This document shows, piece by piece, positions 44,310-56,650 of a stretch of DNA of 64,000 bases. The first letter of the stretch is position 1. Each line of letters opens with the position of its first letter. The notes under the pieces are model-generated. The model was given only the letters and a program-made list of their open reading frames with translations. It made no database searches and was not told the origin of the DNA. A program made the translations under genes and the position numbers. Source of the stretch: Gnetum montanum. Lineage: Eukaryota; Streptophyta; Gnetopsida; Gnetales; Gnetaceae. The DNA is taken from contig MNCI01002247.1 in assembly GCA_015680685.1 (NCBI GenBank), positions 22,707 through 86,706 on the forward strand, given 5' to 3'.

Positions 44310-45815
44310 TGGGCTTATGCTATTGACATGTTCATCAAGGAACTCAGGTTCTAGCACTGCTTGGTCATAAATAGATGAGGCTATAAGTTGCGTAGCTATA
44401 GCTTGACCTTTTACCGATGGTTGCGCTACATAGTGTAGGTCAAATTTAGTGGTTATGGCCTTCCATCGGGCTATCCTACTACTTTCGTATATGTTGGTTG
44501 TAATAGCTTGAAGTATGTTGTTCTTGAAAATAATGTTTACCTAGCTACAAAACAAATAATGCCTCCATTTCTTAAGCAGAAATACTAAAGCAAGGAAATT
44601 TTTCTCTACTTCATTGTATTTGGCTTCATAGGCTATCAAGGCATGACTCAAGTAATAGACCAGAATTTCAAAACCATCATTCCTCTTTTGGCAAAGTAAG
44701 GTTGCAATAGATGTGTTTAAGGTGGCAAGGTAAATGTAAAAAGGCTCATCTCTCTATGGAGGGTAAAATGTTGGAAGATGGGAAAGCTCTTTCTTTAAGT
44801 TATCAAAGGCCTCTTGACATTGGTTGGTCCATTCAAAGTTGACACCCTTTTTCAGAAAGTGTTGCATTGGGTGCAACTTGTTCGTTAATCTTGCGATGAA
44901 TCTTCTTATGAACTAGATGTTGCCCTGTAACCTGCACAACTCCTTAAGGTTCATAGGTGATGCTAAGTTAACAATAGCTTTAACTTTATTGGGGTCTACA
45001 CATATCCTATTTTTGATACTACAAAGCCCAACAGGTGTCTAGTTTTGACTCAAAAAATGTACTTTCTAGGGTTGAGATAAAGCTCATGCCTACAACAATG
45101 CTGAAGGATCGAGTTTAGGTTGTTTGCATGGTTAGTAGGCTTTTTAGACTTAACAGCTATATCATCCACATAATCATTTAGCTTCTTTAAAAGGTAATCA
45201 CTAAAGATGTAGGTCATCGCTTGTTGGTATATTGCTTCTACATTCTTTAGCCCAAAGGACATCATTATGTAGCAGAAGGTTCCTTAGGGGGTCATGAAAG
45301 TAATTTCTAGCTGATGTTCTAGGTTTATATAGATTTGGTTGTAGCTTGAGAACCCATACATAAAGGATAGTAAGGCATGACCAGCCATAGTATCAATAAG
45401 TTGGTCGATACTAGGAAATGGGTCCTTAATCGTTGCTTTGTTCAAATCCCTAAAGTCTATATAGATTCATATACCTCTTGTTTTTTTTGAAACGACAATG
45501 ATATTTGACACCCATTTTGAATAATCAACTGCCTAGATGAACCTAGCCTGGTAGAGTTTAGTGATTTCACTACGTATAGCTAATGTGATCTCTGGTTCGA
45601 TCTTGTGGGCTTTCTATTTGACAGCCTTGACACATGGATCTAGTATGATATTGTGTTGTATAATACATGGGTCTAAGCCTAGCTTATCTTCATGTGACCA
45701 TGAAAATACTTTGGTGTTATCATTGAGGACCCTAGAGATGCTTTGTTGAACCTGTGACTCTAGTAACAAGCTAACTTTTAGTGTTCTTGCCTTTCCTTTG
45801 GATGTAGTCATGGGG
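44310..45815 (-). pseudogene. B2 reverse transcriptase and RNase H
   Basis: Minus strand: TKVFSWSHEDKLGLDP at the start, FGLKNVEAIYQQAMTYIFSD and DYVDDIAVKSKK as the catalytic box, LYLNPRKYIF, then FDNLKKELSHLP, EILVYYLSHALIAYEAKYNE, LALVFLLKKWRHYLF and SNILQ-like NNILQAITTNIYESSRIARW as RNase H. The motifs and order match B1. Stops interrupt it near 45270 and elsewhere. Confidence 0.88.
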
Positions 45816-46139
45816 ATTTTGACAAGGGGGTCCTTAGTTACATCCCTAGCCTCTAAATCTAGGGCTTGGACTAGGTGTTCAGGCTAGTCCATGGGTATTT
45901 CTTAGGATGCTATGTAGGTGTCATAAGAGGTTGGTTCAAAGTCTACCAACTCTACATTCAAGCATCTTGTAAACCTGCCGTGGGGCTCTGTCAAAATTAA
46001 GGGTGAACGAAGATCATCATAGGAGGCCATTTTCCAAGCAACCTGCAATAACATGCAAATAAACAAAGTCAAGTGGTACCTATTTAAGACTGTAACATGT
46101 AATGAATATATGCAAAGCAATGATGCAACATGTAAGATT

Positions 46140-46395
46140 TTCTAATTTAATGTCTCAGTGGACCATAACCATACAAAATCATAAGTCAAGGTTGCCAGTT
46201 TAAGGTCATAACAAACCGTTACTAGGTTTAAAATGTAAAGGGGATGCTAAAGTTTCTAGTTTAAGGTTGTCGTGGACCATTACAATGTAATGTTATAAGT
46301 CAGAATTACCAGTTTAAGGTCGTAGCAGACCGTTACAATGTAATGTTGTAAGTCAGAATTGCCAGTTTAAGGTCGTAGCGGACCGTCATTGAACC
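46140..46395 (-). repeat. B2 repeat array 2
   Basis: Four to five units around CCAGTTTAAGGTCGTAGCGG with longer spacers (GACCGTTACAATGTAATGTT). Counterpart of 31828-32066. Confidence 0.75.
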
Positions 46396-46602
46396 ACATT
46401 GTAAAAAATGAAGTAAAAATTTTAGTGCATCTATGTGCTATGCTACAGTAGGCCTATGCTATGCTGCAGGGGATAGGGATGTCCCCTACTATGCTACAGT
46501 AGATAGGGGTGCTTCATTTCACATGTGGGATGCAGAACATCTAGCGTTATGCATGAGACATGGAACACTGTGGAAAGGAACATGTATTTTAATCATGTAG
46601 GC

Positions 46603-46610
46603 TATAAATA
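46603..46610 (+). promoter_or_regulatory. TATA box of the B2 antisense gene
   Basis: GCTATAAATAGAGGATTACC, intact, with downstream sequence shared with B1 (TTGGTAATCTTGTCA, then AGAGCTAACACC against AGAGC in B1). Confidence 0.65.
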
Positions 46611-46759
46611 GAGGATTACCCCTTGGTAATCTTGTCACTTTCATTGTCAGAGCTAACACCTATAGCATAGCACAGTTGAGCTGAGAGACAACGTAGTAGT
46701 CATAACATAGTGGTTGATACACCTAAGTTTGTGAGCAGGACAACAGCATGCAAGAGTGA

Positions 46760-49704
46760 ACATAGGCATTAGGGGCTTGCCAATGTAGATGAAGGGGAGC
46801 ACACCCTGCGATGTCTTCCTAGGGTATGCATTGAGGAGCACTAGGAGGCACCATCCACCTAGTAAGTCGCCATACTACCCTTGTTTACGTTATGTAATTT
46901 ATCAAGTTAGATTGTTACTATCATGATTGTGTCTTGGTTGCTACGATTACCATTATCACTACGCTGCAACTATTGTTATTACCTTGGCTGCCACTTTGGC
47001 TGCTACGTTGTGGCTGTTGCCACTCCAGCCGCAACGGTCATGGAAATTGCTACACTATGGCTACACACGGCATTACCCTAGCCACCATTGTTGGGAATGG
47101 CTGATGCACTATTGTAGGGCTTTGGGTGGTTCTAGGTGGAATAGTGTACATTTAGCATAGCATAGCACCCATGGAGAGAATTTTTGTTTGCCAAGTTTTT
47201 TAGATAGCATAGTGTATGTATAGCGTAGCGTAGCACGTGTAAGGGGCAGTTTTCCTTTTTCTTGCATTTTTGAGATTAATGATAACCTTTTTGCTAATAT
47301 TTTCAGTGTTCCCTCTAATGGTCTACCTATAGGAGATAAGACTATCAAGGATGTCAACCATCAGGGGGACATAGAGGAATGGCTAGAGACAAGTAAGGAC
47401 CAAAAGGGGATTTATATGCATAAGGTCAAGCTAGGGGTAGCCCAAAATGTTTACCATGTCTTCTAGGCTCGGGCCTTTCCCAAGCTACTCTCCCAAGGGA
47501 AAATTATTAGAGTATAGCAAGCTTGGATCATGAGGGATGTCATGGAAGAAGGGACCCATTATAATTAGGCCAAGTACCTTTCCAAAGGCTTGTACGCTAA
47601 AATGGTTAAGCTTTATGAGAAGCTTGATGCCTGTTTCAATGTACACTTTGCCTTCTTCATAGCCTACCTACGACGGTTTGTAGAATTCTTGGTGGTCTGT
47701 GAGAATGATGTCTAGGTGCAATAGGATCACACCCAAATATCCAAACCATAGATTTGCCAAGTGTTCTACACCACTTGATCTTAAGACCCCCCAGAAGCTA
47801 TTGGGGAGTCCCTTTTAATGACGATGAAGGATCAGGTGGGGCATTCCTTTTGTGCACCAGATAGCATTGGAGAGGAACCTCCCACTAACATAGGCAATGT
47901 GCTAAGGGGGGAATGTCTTGTTTCTGAAATGATAAAATCAAAGTTACAGTGCAAGAAATATCATGTTGTGGAGGAAGCTCCATGAACCAGTGAAGACAGA
48001 GGAAGAAGGTTGTGAATCAAGGTTCGCAAGGTGTAGCCCATAGTTGGTAAGTATGTTTAAATGTCTCCTAAGTTACCCCTCCCATAGTTTTATGTTAGAC
48101 CAGCCTATTTACTTTAGATGTGTTTAACAAAAGAAGAGGAAGAAGTTTTGGCCCCTAAAGCAGGGGCCCCTGCTGTAGAAGAAGAAGAGGCTTCGGTTGC
48201 AGAGGAAGAGGCCCCTGCCATAGGGGAAGAGGTCCCTACTATTGATGATCCTTTTTCGGAGTGTGCCCCAACACCTGAGGGGCATATGACTATTGAAGAT
48301 GCCGCTACACTATTGAGTTAGTTAGAAGAGGAAGGGCTATAATTCGATGTCGGTGAGTTTGACCATTTGTTTGACAATGTGTTGATGGATGATCCCCCGC
48401 TATCACCCTTTAGAGTTTGCTGGGTAGGAGCTTTGCACTAGCATTTATGTTATTTTTTGGTTTAGCTTTCCTCTTTTCTGCTAAGCTAACATACTTTGTT
48501 GTGCAGTGGATGCTACTATTAAGGCCCTTGATTCTTCTTCTTCGATCTGCCTCCAACCATGGACCAAAATCCTAGAAAAATTTACCTTTATGGAGGGGGC
48601 GGTTTATGACATGATCGACTACCTAAGACAGATTGATCCTAAAATAGGTGTGTTCAAATTACCACATTGAGCTCTCTAAGTTATTGCAGTTTTGCCATCA
48701 TCCCATGACTAATGCTTTCTCATGTGTGATTGATAGCCTCTCATCTCAAGTGGGACCCTAGACAGGCAGTTGAGGTTGACGTTGTGCCTGAACTCCCACT
48801 CGAGGTGATTGAGGTGCCTCATAACGTATATGAGGAAATGAGAAAATGTATTCTCTACTAGGCATGATCATTGTGGGAGTATAGGTGTGTCAACGAGGAC
48901 CTCTTGAAGAGGGTCCAAAAACTTGAAAAGGAGAAGGTTAGCCAAGCGGTTAAATTGGAGGATTTACAGTAACAAAATGAATTTTAGATGGCTTGTGACA
49001 CCTCTAATAGTAGCTGGCATACAACTGTAATTGACTATGCAAGATACTAGTCAGTCATATGGGGTAAGAATGAGACCACTTGTGAGATTATTGAGCAATG
49101 CTTGCAGATGGATTTATTGGCCTAGAAAAACCAAGATTGGAAGGACTATAGCACCAAAGTGTATGAATGGTGGCAAACACAGAAGAATCATAAGCACATG
49201 TACAAAATGGAACATGCTACCTACCATCGAAAATATCAGGATGCTTTTGTTGAGCTACATACCCATAAGTTATTTCTCAATGTGATTGGTGCTGCTAGGG
49301 CCTATGAAAAATTAACGCAACAAGTAGTGGTTAGTGAGTCTCCTAAAAAAGAGATGACATTACCTTCTGGGGAGACCAATACCACCACCTTTTCTCTGGG
49401 GCCACCTAGATGGACAACTGTGGAGAAGGTAAAAGTTGTGGCAAGCATTGATTTGGGGGAGGAAGATTGGACCAACCTAACTGAGGAGGAGATTCTATAG
49501 CGTCTAGTGGCTGGCATGGATAACATACCCTTCGAGATGGACGTGGGCCTATCTTAGGTTATCCATTCTTTATTGTATCATAGTTTATTTCATGAGAGCC
49601 TTATTGTGATTTGATTCTTTATTTTGTTTTATTTTATGCAGGATCCAAATGGAGGTGGGGGACCTACTGGAACAAGAGATGAAGATGCTAGCGGAGACTT
49701 GTAG
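46760..49704 (+). pseudogene. B2 antisense gene with introns, function unknown
   Basis: Runs opposite to B2 gag-pol. Blocks matched to B1: DIEEWLETSKDQKG and IMRDVMEEGTHYN (47370-47560); a Glu-rich linker, EEEASVAEEEAPAIGEEVP (48130-48330); KILEKFTFMEGAVYDMIDYL (about 48570); SHLKWD (about 48745); VYEWWQTQKNHKHMYKMEHA (49160); SLGPPRWTTVEKVKVV (49400). It ends RDEDASGDL with a TAG at 49702. Introns: about 48047-48132, one ending at 48506 (TTGTTGTGCAG), one ending at 48736, and 49558-49641. The first exon is not clear. Stops break it, but the shared exon layout argues for a real gene in the ancestor. Confidence 0.65.
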
Positions 49705-49855
49705 CATGGTGGAAAAAGATTTTATTTTTGTTTTTGGTGTTTTATTTTTTGTAAGAATTATTATATGGACTTAAAATTTAATGAAGAGTAAAAAGTGAAA
49801 CAATTATTGCATTTCTTTTGGTTAATGTTTTATTAATGTGCTTGGGCCCCTTGTT

Positions 49856-50040
49856 TTAGTTTAAGGCTATTTTGGACCATGTGATAGTTTAAGGCCATTT
49901 CATGCCATGTGATAGTTTAACACCATTTCGGGCCCTTACAATGTAACTTCCAAGGTTGATTTCCAGTTTTAGGCCTGAGCAGGATGTGGTGATAGTTTAA
50001 GGACATTCCAGGTTGTGCAATAGTTTAGGGCCACATCACA
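49856..50040 (-). repeat. B2 repeat array 1
   Basis: About six degenerate units of the type GATAGTTTAAGGCCATTTC, the reverse of the GAAATGGCCTAAAACTA units of B1 26554-26950. A separate run of AATGGACATAATGCAAACAA follows at 50045-50130. Confidence 0.75.
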
Positions 50041-50216
50041 ATGTAATTAATGCAAACAATGGTCATAATGCAAACAATGGACATAATGCAAATAGTGAAC
50101 ATAATGCAAACAATAAACATAATGCAAAATCAAGACTAAAGAAACAAGAGTATTAAAGACAAACATTTATGGAAATGAATTAGAGGTAGTCTCTAATTAC
50201 GTAATTGTTTCCTAAC

Positions 50217-50490
50217 CCATCGTGGGCTAGGTGAAGCATATAGCCAAGAGGCTTTATTGTGATATTCTTCTATGTCATTGTCTACTGTCTGGAAGGGCAA
50301 CTAAGCCCATGTGGTTTCTTTGTTTGAGTTGATAGTTTTGGCCTATTCATTTGTCAAACATGGCGTTTTAGTTTGAATGCATGCTTCATTTTCAAATATT
50401 TCTATCTCTGAACCTTGCTCCATGTCTACGTTGTTTATGGCCCGGGGAGCTACTTCATCACTGTAAATCACTACTTCCCACTTAAATGAA
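50217..50490 (-). pseudogene. B2 protease C-terminus, cut by A2
   Basis: The minus strand reads NNVDMEQGSEIEIFENEACI, matching B1 NNIDMEQGSKVITFENEAPA at 26227, then TWA, a stop, and LPFQTVDND as in B1 KLPFQARDND. Homology ends near 50490, where family-A leader sequence begins. The active site and gag of B2 are therefore missing from the window. Confidence 0.7.
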
Positions 50491-50551
50491 CCCTTAGGAT
50501 TAATTAAATGAAAATTATATAATAGTTAATCAGCACATCGAATAAGAAATA

Positions 50552-52990
50552 ATGTCTTCTTCTTCAAACAAAAGCACTTCACCACCTAGGGATCACACTA
50601 AAGATAGTCGGTGGCACCAAACACATAACCAAAAACCGCCAGTTCCTCAATAGTATCGGGTGGTATATACTCATCATGATGAGTATATGCCAAATTTTAC
50701 CTTTATCCTCCATCAATATGAACAACTACGTTGGAGATACTTGCAAGGTAACATAGTGTTACCTCCAGATCGGGCAGTCCCTAACATGCTTCTCCGTGCT
50801 CTTGCACAGACAGGCATGATGCAGCTATATGCTGAATACATTATAGGTGATTTTTACACAAGGGATTACCATCTCACAGTAGCACAAAATCTAAGGGACT
50901 CGTGGTAGGAGAGTTATCATACATCGTTGAAGGGAAAAGGGGTCCCACACATCCTAAGTGAAATTGGAGATGGTGAACCAGTTATAACTGGTACTCTATC
51001 AAATGATGTTCCCCCTCCTAACGATGGTGAGGAGGTGGGGTATCAAAACCTATGCTCAATGATTCATAACCCTGGTTCTGATCCCCATGAACACCAAGTG
51101 TTCAATGAGGGAACACAAACAAATGACAAGGACAGGCATTCTGATAGTCATCACGATCAGGGTTGTAACCACCAAAGAGAAGGTAAGAAACATCATCATG
51201 GCAATGGTTCCCATTCTTCTTCCCCTTCATCACATAATTCACCCTCTCCTTCCACATTAGGATGTAGTCACAAAGAGCACAATGGTGAGGATAAGGGTAA
51301 GAAAAATGAGAGACCTCAACGAGAGAGTTGAGAGCGAGGATGAGGGCACTCTAGAGAGTCAAGGAAAGAAGGGAATGTAGGGAACCACGTAGGCATCATA
51401 GATGTCATGAGAGAGATGATCATGATGAACCCCTACTTGCTACCTGAAGTATGTTAGACATTATGGAGGTAGTTAGAATACCTACAAGACACCAAAAAGA
51501 TGCTCAGATCAAGAGATTGGATATGAATAACATCCCACGATTTGAGGGGGAATACAATGTTGATTTTTAGAATTACTTAAAGGCATTCCATGATGCCTGT
51601 TCCTTGCAAAATATTGAGAAAAAGTGGTAGAAATTAAAGTTTTTTCCTAGGACACTCATAAATGAAGCAGAAAGCTAGTACTGGTCCTTAGAACTAGAAA
51701 CCATTAGGAGATGGAGTATGATGTTAGAATTGTTTAACAATAAATACCAAATGTACTCCAGAGTGTCCAACTTGCATAAGAAGATCCAAGGATGGAAGCA
51801 AGGAACTCACGAACCCTTGGATGCTGCCATGGGCCGATATCATGCATTGCTACATCATTTCTCGGGCCATGGTTACACACAACGGGATCAACTACGCCAC
51901 CTCGTAGATGGGCTAAGACATGAAACTAGGAGAACCCTTGGGAGATATGTCCAAGGGAGATTATCTGAACTTAGATCCCATGAAATTCATAGATTGTTGG
52001 AGCAAGGAGCTAAAGAAGAAGGGGAGCTATGGAAAAGAGAAAGCACATAAGAGTACAACCAAGATACTTTCCTCCAAAAGAGGGGAGTAAGATTCTTTGA
52101 GGAAGAGGATGAGTCACCACTTGAGGAGTTGATGAATAGAAAAACCTTGTCGCTTCAAAAGCTAACAACTGAGGTGTTGGCTAAGGTAGATCAAATGTGG
52201 GACTCCATAGATAGTAGGTTTGAAACTATTTTAAAAGTTGTAGAGGAGTCTAAGGAACGAAGTAGTGACCATGATAAGAAAAAGTAGAGAGATTCAGACC
52301 ATGCATGTAACAAGGGAAAGGGAAAAATGACCATTGCTGATGAGGTTGTGGATTCTGACACAAAAAATGATGGTGGATGTGAGATCTACTAATATGACCA
52401 TCCTAAGGGATGTTGCCCAATAATCTCACATCTACAAGAGTCTGGGGTGTATGCACTCAACCCAAGACTTAATAGACAGCAAGCACCCCAAAGGTTACCT
52501 TATCCCCAAGGTAACCCAAGGTAGTTCCACCAACCATTAACATATTATCCAAGTGGAACTCTACCACAACCTATCAGGAAATACCAGTAGTGGCAACACC
52601 TACAGTCATGGGGGATGCCACTGCCTAGACAATAATAACCTTATTGGCAACCAGATCCATATGGCTACTACGTGTAGTAGTTGGTTTCTCCAAGTGACTC
52701 TATGGGTCATGCAACTCCACAATGTCACTACCAAGTTTGGGAGTATTTTAGGACTCCTCCTCTGGGAGAGACACCACATACATACCATCCTCCAAATCCA
52801 TCCACATCTCTTATTCCGGTAGTTCCACTACCTCCCGCTCCAACAATGCAAGGGGAACTCCCCACTCAACTACAACAACGTAATGCTACGAGAGTTGTAA
52901 ACCTTCAACTTGCTGCTGGTTCTGACAACCTCAAGAAGAGAAGACCTTTCTTCAGAACCAAAAGCCCAAACAAGCTCTCACAACCATAAG
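50552..52990 (+). pseudogene. A2 gag
   Basis: ATG at 50552 (MSSSSNKSTSPPRD) in the same frame as VYTHHDEYMPNFTFILHQYE and the His/Ser-rich part to 51331. The core lies in another frame: DMNNIPRFEGEYNVDF at 51510, FNNKYQMYSRVSNLHKKIQG, GYTQRDQLRHLVDGLRHETR, RLSELRSHEIHRLLEQGAKE. The C-terminus is Pro/Gln/Tyr-rich. I count eight TAG among about 13 stops. It keeps the start codon that A1 lost. Confidence 0.8.
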
Positions 52991-53001
52991 TAGTTGAGTT
53001 T

Positions 53002-53775
53002 GTGTATGCTCCTCCAACAAGTAAGGCTTTGGAGCTCCCTTCAAACCAACAACAGAGCTTGACGCATATGGTTATGTTAACACATACTATTACTGACTGG
53101 ATCAAGGTAGGCCACCTTCCTAGGAAACTCTCTGATCCTAGAAGCCCCCTAATTTATCTCCAAGTCACTGGGAATGAACCTAATAAGGCTCTTCTTGACT
53201 CAGGTTCCAGAGTCAACTTAATCTCACGAGAAATGTATAAAGCCTAGAACCTGCCTCCACTTAAGAAGAGCAATATTCAACTAGAGCTAGCTAACCAGTC
53301 CATCACTATTCCCTTGGGATTGGTGGAGGAAATCATTACCACTATGTGTGGTTGGTCATACCCAGCTTATTTCCTGGTGATAGAAGTCAACAGTAACAAA
53401 GGGGACTTCCCAATTATAATGGGGAGGGCATGGCTCAGCACCATCAACGTGTGCCTAGGAATCTGCAATCTTTCCTTGGAATTATCTATGGAAAATATTT
53501 ATGGTAATATCGAGAAGAAGAAAGTTCCATGCATCACATATAGTGACTCTGAGGGTGATGACATGGAGGAATGCTCAGTATCTCTTGCATGCAACTGGTG
53601 TGCCCAAGAAACACAGACACAACGGTGCCTATATGTAGCAACCACACAACAAGAGAACACCCAGTGGTTGACAGCTGATCAAGAAAGTAGCCCACAAACA
53701 TGCATGGAAAAAACTGGGGGGACAACTCATGCCCACAACGAAGGCATAGATACATTGGAGTATGAGCATCATTGA
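53002..53775 (+). pseudogene. A2 aspartic protease
   Basis: YLQVTGNEPNKALLDSGSRV with an intact DSG, one TAG after REMYKA, then VEEIITTMCGWSYPAYFLVI and FPIIMGRAWLST (the I-x-G-R-x-W-L motif). A 100-residue acidic/Gln-rich tail follows, ending LEYEHH. Of the enzymes of this element only the protease is left. Confidence 0.8.
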
Positions 53776-54041
53776 CATCCATCCCTTAACCTGAAAACAT
53801 CAATTTGGAGAAGTTGGACACTTCTAAAAAATTTAAATAGGCACTCATTATTTTGGATCTCTCCCTTTCAATTCAGTCATGGGGGAGATGGCCACCCATG
53901 CTAATCAATTGAGGTCCTCAATTCTTTTAAGTTTTTATTTTACACATTTTTTACACGTTTTTTTTACACACTTTTGTTTTACAAATTTATTTAACTTTTT
54001 TTTTGTTTTTGTTTTACAACATTGTTCATAATTTTCCATTT

Positions 54042-54089
<48 letters not shown>

Positions 54090-55856
54090 CCATCTTGTNT
54101 TATCCATCTTGTAAGTTTGTCACCCAATAAGTGTTCTTAATGATGGTATGTACTATTTTTCTATTGATTGCTAATGTTTGATTTTTACCTTTAAGTTACG
54201 ATGTTGATACTAGGGTATGGTTCTTGTGATATAGCAGGCAATGAGTTCACCTCACCCATACATCCATAAATTTCTATGGTCTCCCTTGGCTTGGAAATGT
54301 ATAGTCCCTTTCTAAATAAGAACTATCAATGATTCGGTGACTAGGCATTTCCAAAACCAAGGAAGGACTCAAGGATTGAAAAGGGTGTGACTTCAAGGGA
54401 ACTTGATGCATTTGTGTTGGCCATTCTCTCGGGTGCTTGGATGTTTTCTTCTTGCTTTTTCCTTCCCATTCCAACATTGCTTCATTATAAAGAAGCTGAG
54501 CTAATAAAAATAACAAATTCTTTGCATGGTGTGGTTCTCACGTATAAACACATAAAACAACAAACAAAAAATAAAATAAAATAGTGAGAATTCAAAGCAC
54601 ACCCCTTAGATGAAATAATCATTTGGGCTACAAGCACTCGTTATGGAACTCAAAATAAAAATGTTCCCTCTAACTAAGGCCCTTCCTTGCTTCCTATCTC
54701 ATCTTTCACTTTGTCAGAATGTTGGTGACTCTTTTTTGGACATATTCTTATTACTTCAAGAGGATGGGTTGGCCGAATGTATTAATGTGAAGTCACTGGA
54801 TATGGTTTGTTGATGCCAGACTTGGAATGGGATCTACTAAGTCACATTAATCATTAACTACACAAGGGGCTGTACACCACCTTGTTCTTCAGACTCCATT
54901 CTCTTCTCTTCTCTCAATCCTTCTCTCCATTGTTTACCTCATTACCGGTTGTATCATTAGTGTATATTTTAGTTGATGCATTGTTTTCTTTTTGGTAAAT
55001 TCTTGCAGTTAATACTTTAACTCTTGTTTCAAATGACATTCGCAGAGCCTAGAGACTCTTTGAATGTGGGTTTGTCAAGGAATTAAGGGCATGAGCCTGC
55101 TTTGGGGAGGACCCACTAACATTCCTATTTGATACACTAGTTAAATCCTTTCCCTTAACATTTTTGCAACCCACTCTATTTTGTTCATTGCCATCTTGAC
55201 ATCCATTTCATCGACATTATAGTTGTCTCTTTTTCTCCATCTTTCTTTTTCTTTTTCTTTCTCCATTCTATCACTACTAGAGGTTCACTCTTAGTCATGG
55301 GGGTTAGGACCCAATTTTTTTCAATTTTCTCCTAACCCCTACACCTTCGGTAGTCACCATTAGTATATCTCCAAATTTACATCAGCCATACCACAACTCA
55401 GCCAATGGACCTTTCACTGAAAAAAGGTATCAATTGCATTATGATTCATTTACCCTTGCTAATAAAATATTGTGTTATGTGTGTAGATGACAATCATACA
55501 ATAACGGCCTGGATCTGGAGGGAACACTTGGAATGGATCAGTGTTGAAACAACTATGCAAGGAGCAAGATCGATGGCGTGCTTATGGATAGACAACGAAA
55601 GGCACAATCTTGGTGTTGGCAGCAGCAAACTTCTTCTTTTTTCTCTCTTCTCTCTCAGCTTCCAAATAAGGCCTGATGTCAATTGTATAAGGTGTTCACT
55701 CTTGTTGTCGTGAACACTAGTTTTGTCATGTTCTGTATGATGATTCGTTCACATGTCATCCCATTCACCATTAGTTCCATTTGAGTCAATAATCCCATAC
55801 TGTCCCAATATTTTGTAAGGAACTTGAGGATGAGTTTTTATTCAGTCATGGGGGTA
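53776..55856 (+). other. A2 non-coding 3' region with three polypurine tracts
   Basis: TCATGGGGGAGATGGCC at 53878, TAGTCATGGGGGTTAGG at 55292 and TCATGGGGGTA at 55846-55856, the last being the normal tract at the LTR. The region between is T-rich and aligns with A1 10508-12559. The frames at 54387-54584 and 55405-55713 have no counterpart in A1 and are not supported. Confidence 0.7.
54046..54086 (+). repeat. (TG)n microsatellite
   Basis: About 20 TG units, followed by TTATCCATCTTGT, a single N at 54099, and TTATCCATCTTGT again, suggesting an uncertain assembly. Confidence 0.95.
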
Positions 55857-56650
55857 TGATGGGACATGATATTTCATGGGCTGTGATATTGCATACGCAA
55901 TATCGTAGTGCACCGTCAAATCTATAAATAAGAGGTGGCTCTCCCTTTTTTTGAAGTTTAGGCCTAGACTGTAGTGAAACTCTAGCAATTTTACCTCTCC
56001 AGAGATAGAATAATTTCCATGTGTCGACAGTAGGAGCTCCAAAGTGAATGGATCTTTATTTGAGCAAATATTGTACCTGAACACAAGTTTGTGTATGGAA
56101 ATAAAGACGAACTTCTTGGATAAACCTTGCAGTGCATGGACTAAGCTAGATAGGACTTTATTTATTGTTATTTATTGTTAATGTTTAAATGCTTTATTAG
56201 TTCATTAAATCTTTCTCAACCCTTCTCTCCTAGTTAAGTGCATTCAGTACGACTACTTTGAGCACATGCGTTACACTTGGTAATCCTAGCAACGAATAGC
56301 GTTTGGTAAGCCCAAAGGTTGCATTGGTTTAGGGTGTGAATGGTAAGTGGGAATGGATACTGATGCTAGGTTAATTAAGGCTTAGTTAGTTAGTTAAAGT
56401 TAGTTAATTAGTCTCTTCACCCTTCACCTCATTAGCATAGGAGATAAAAACAGAAAAGATATAAAAATCATATACCTCAGACTTAACCATAAAACCATGA
56501 CAAATACAAGTAAGTCTGGGAAGACAACGAATGATTAACCTTAAGTGTTCCATGAGGCGTGTAGGCACTTAGTCAATGGAGTTCAACCAGATCGTGTGTG
56601 TAATGATCGTATTTGTATGGTTGAGTGTAGGGGTACCTCACCACTCATCA
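55857..56650 (+). mobile_element. A2 3' LTR
   Basis: 794 bp from TGATGGGACATGATA to CACTCATCA, with TATAAATA at 55923-55930. Its last 420 bp match 1-412. ATATC follows but is not repeated at the left junction. Confidence 0.9.

Larger units (their letters stand above)
46043..50216 (-). other. B2 predicted sense-strand intron
   Basis: Minus-strand donor GG/GTTAGGAAAC at 50216 and acceptor GTTATTGCAG/GTTGC at 46043. The exon then reads VAWKMASYDDLRSPLI into RT. It encloses arrays 1 and 2 and the antisense gene, as in B1, but is 4.2 kb rather than 5.9 kb. Confidence 0.5.
50490..56650 (+). mobile_element. A2: Athila-like copy lacking pol and 5' LTR
   Basis: It begins within the leader (the equivalent of A1 18730) and has no 5' LTR or primer site. 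It contains gag and protease, then jumps from just after protease to the polypurine tract that follows integrase in A1, so RT, RNase H and integrase (about 3.3 kb) are gone. The coiled-coil ORF of A1 is also absent. It ends in a full LTR. A2 could only have moved with proteins from another copy. Confidence 0.8.

Noticed and set aside
55405-55713. 102-residue frame in A2 as a possible env or accessory gene
   Set aside because: No motif, no counterpart in A1, and a pyrimidine-rich run explains much of it.
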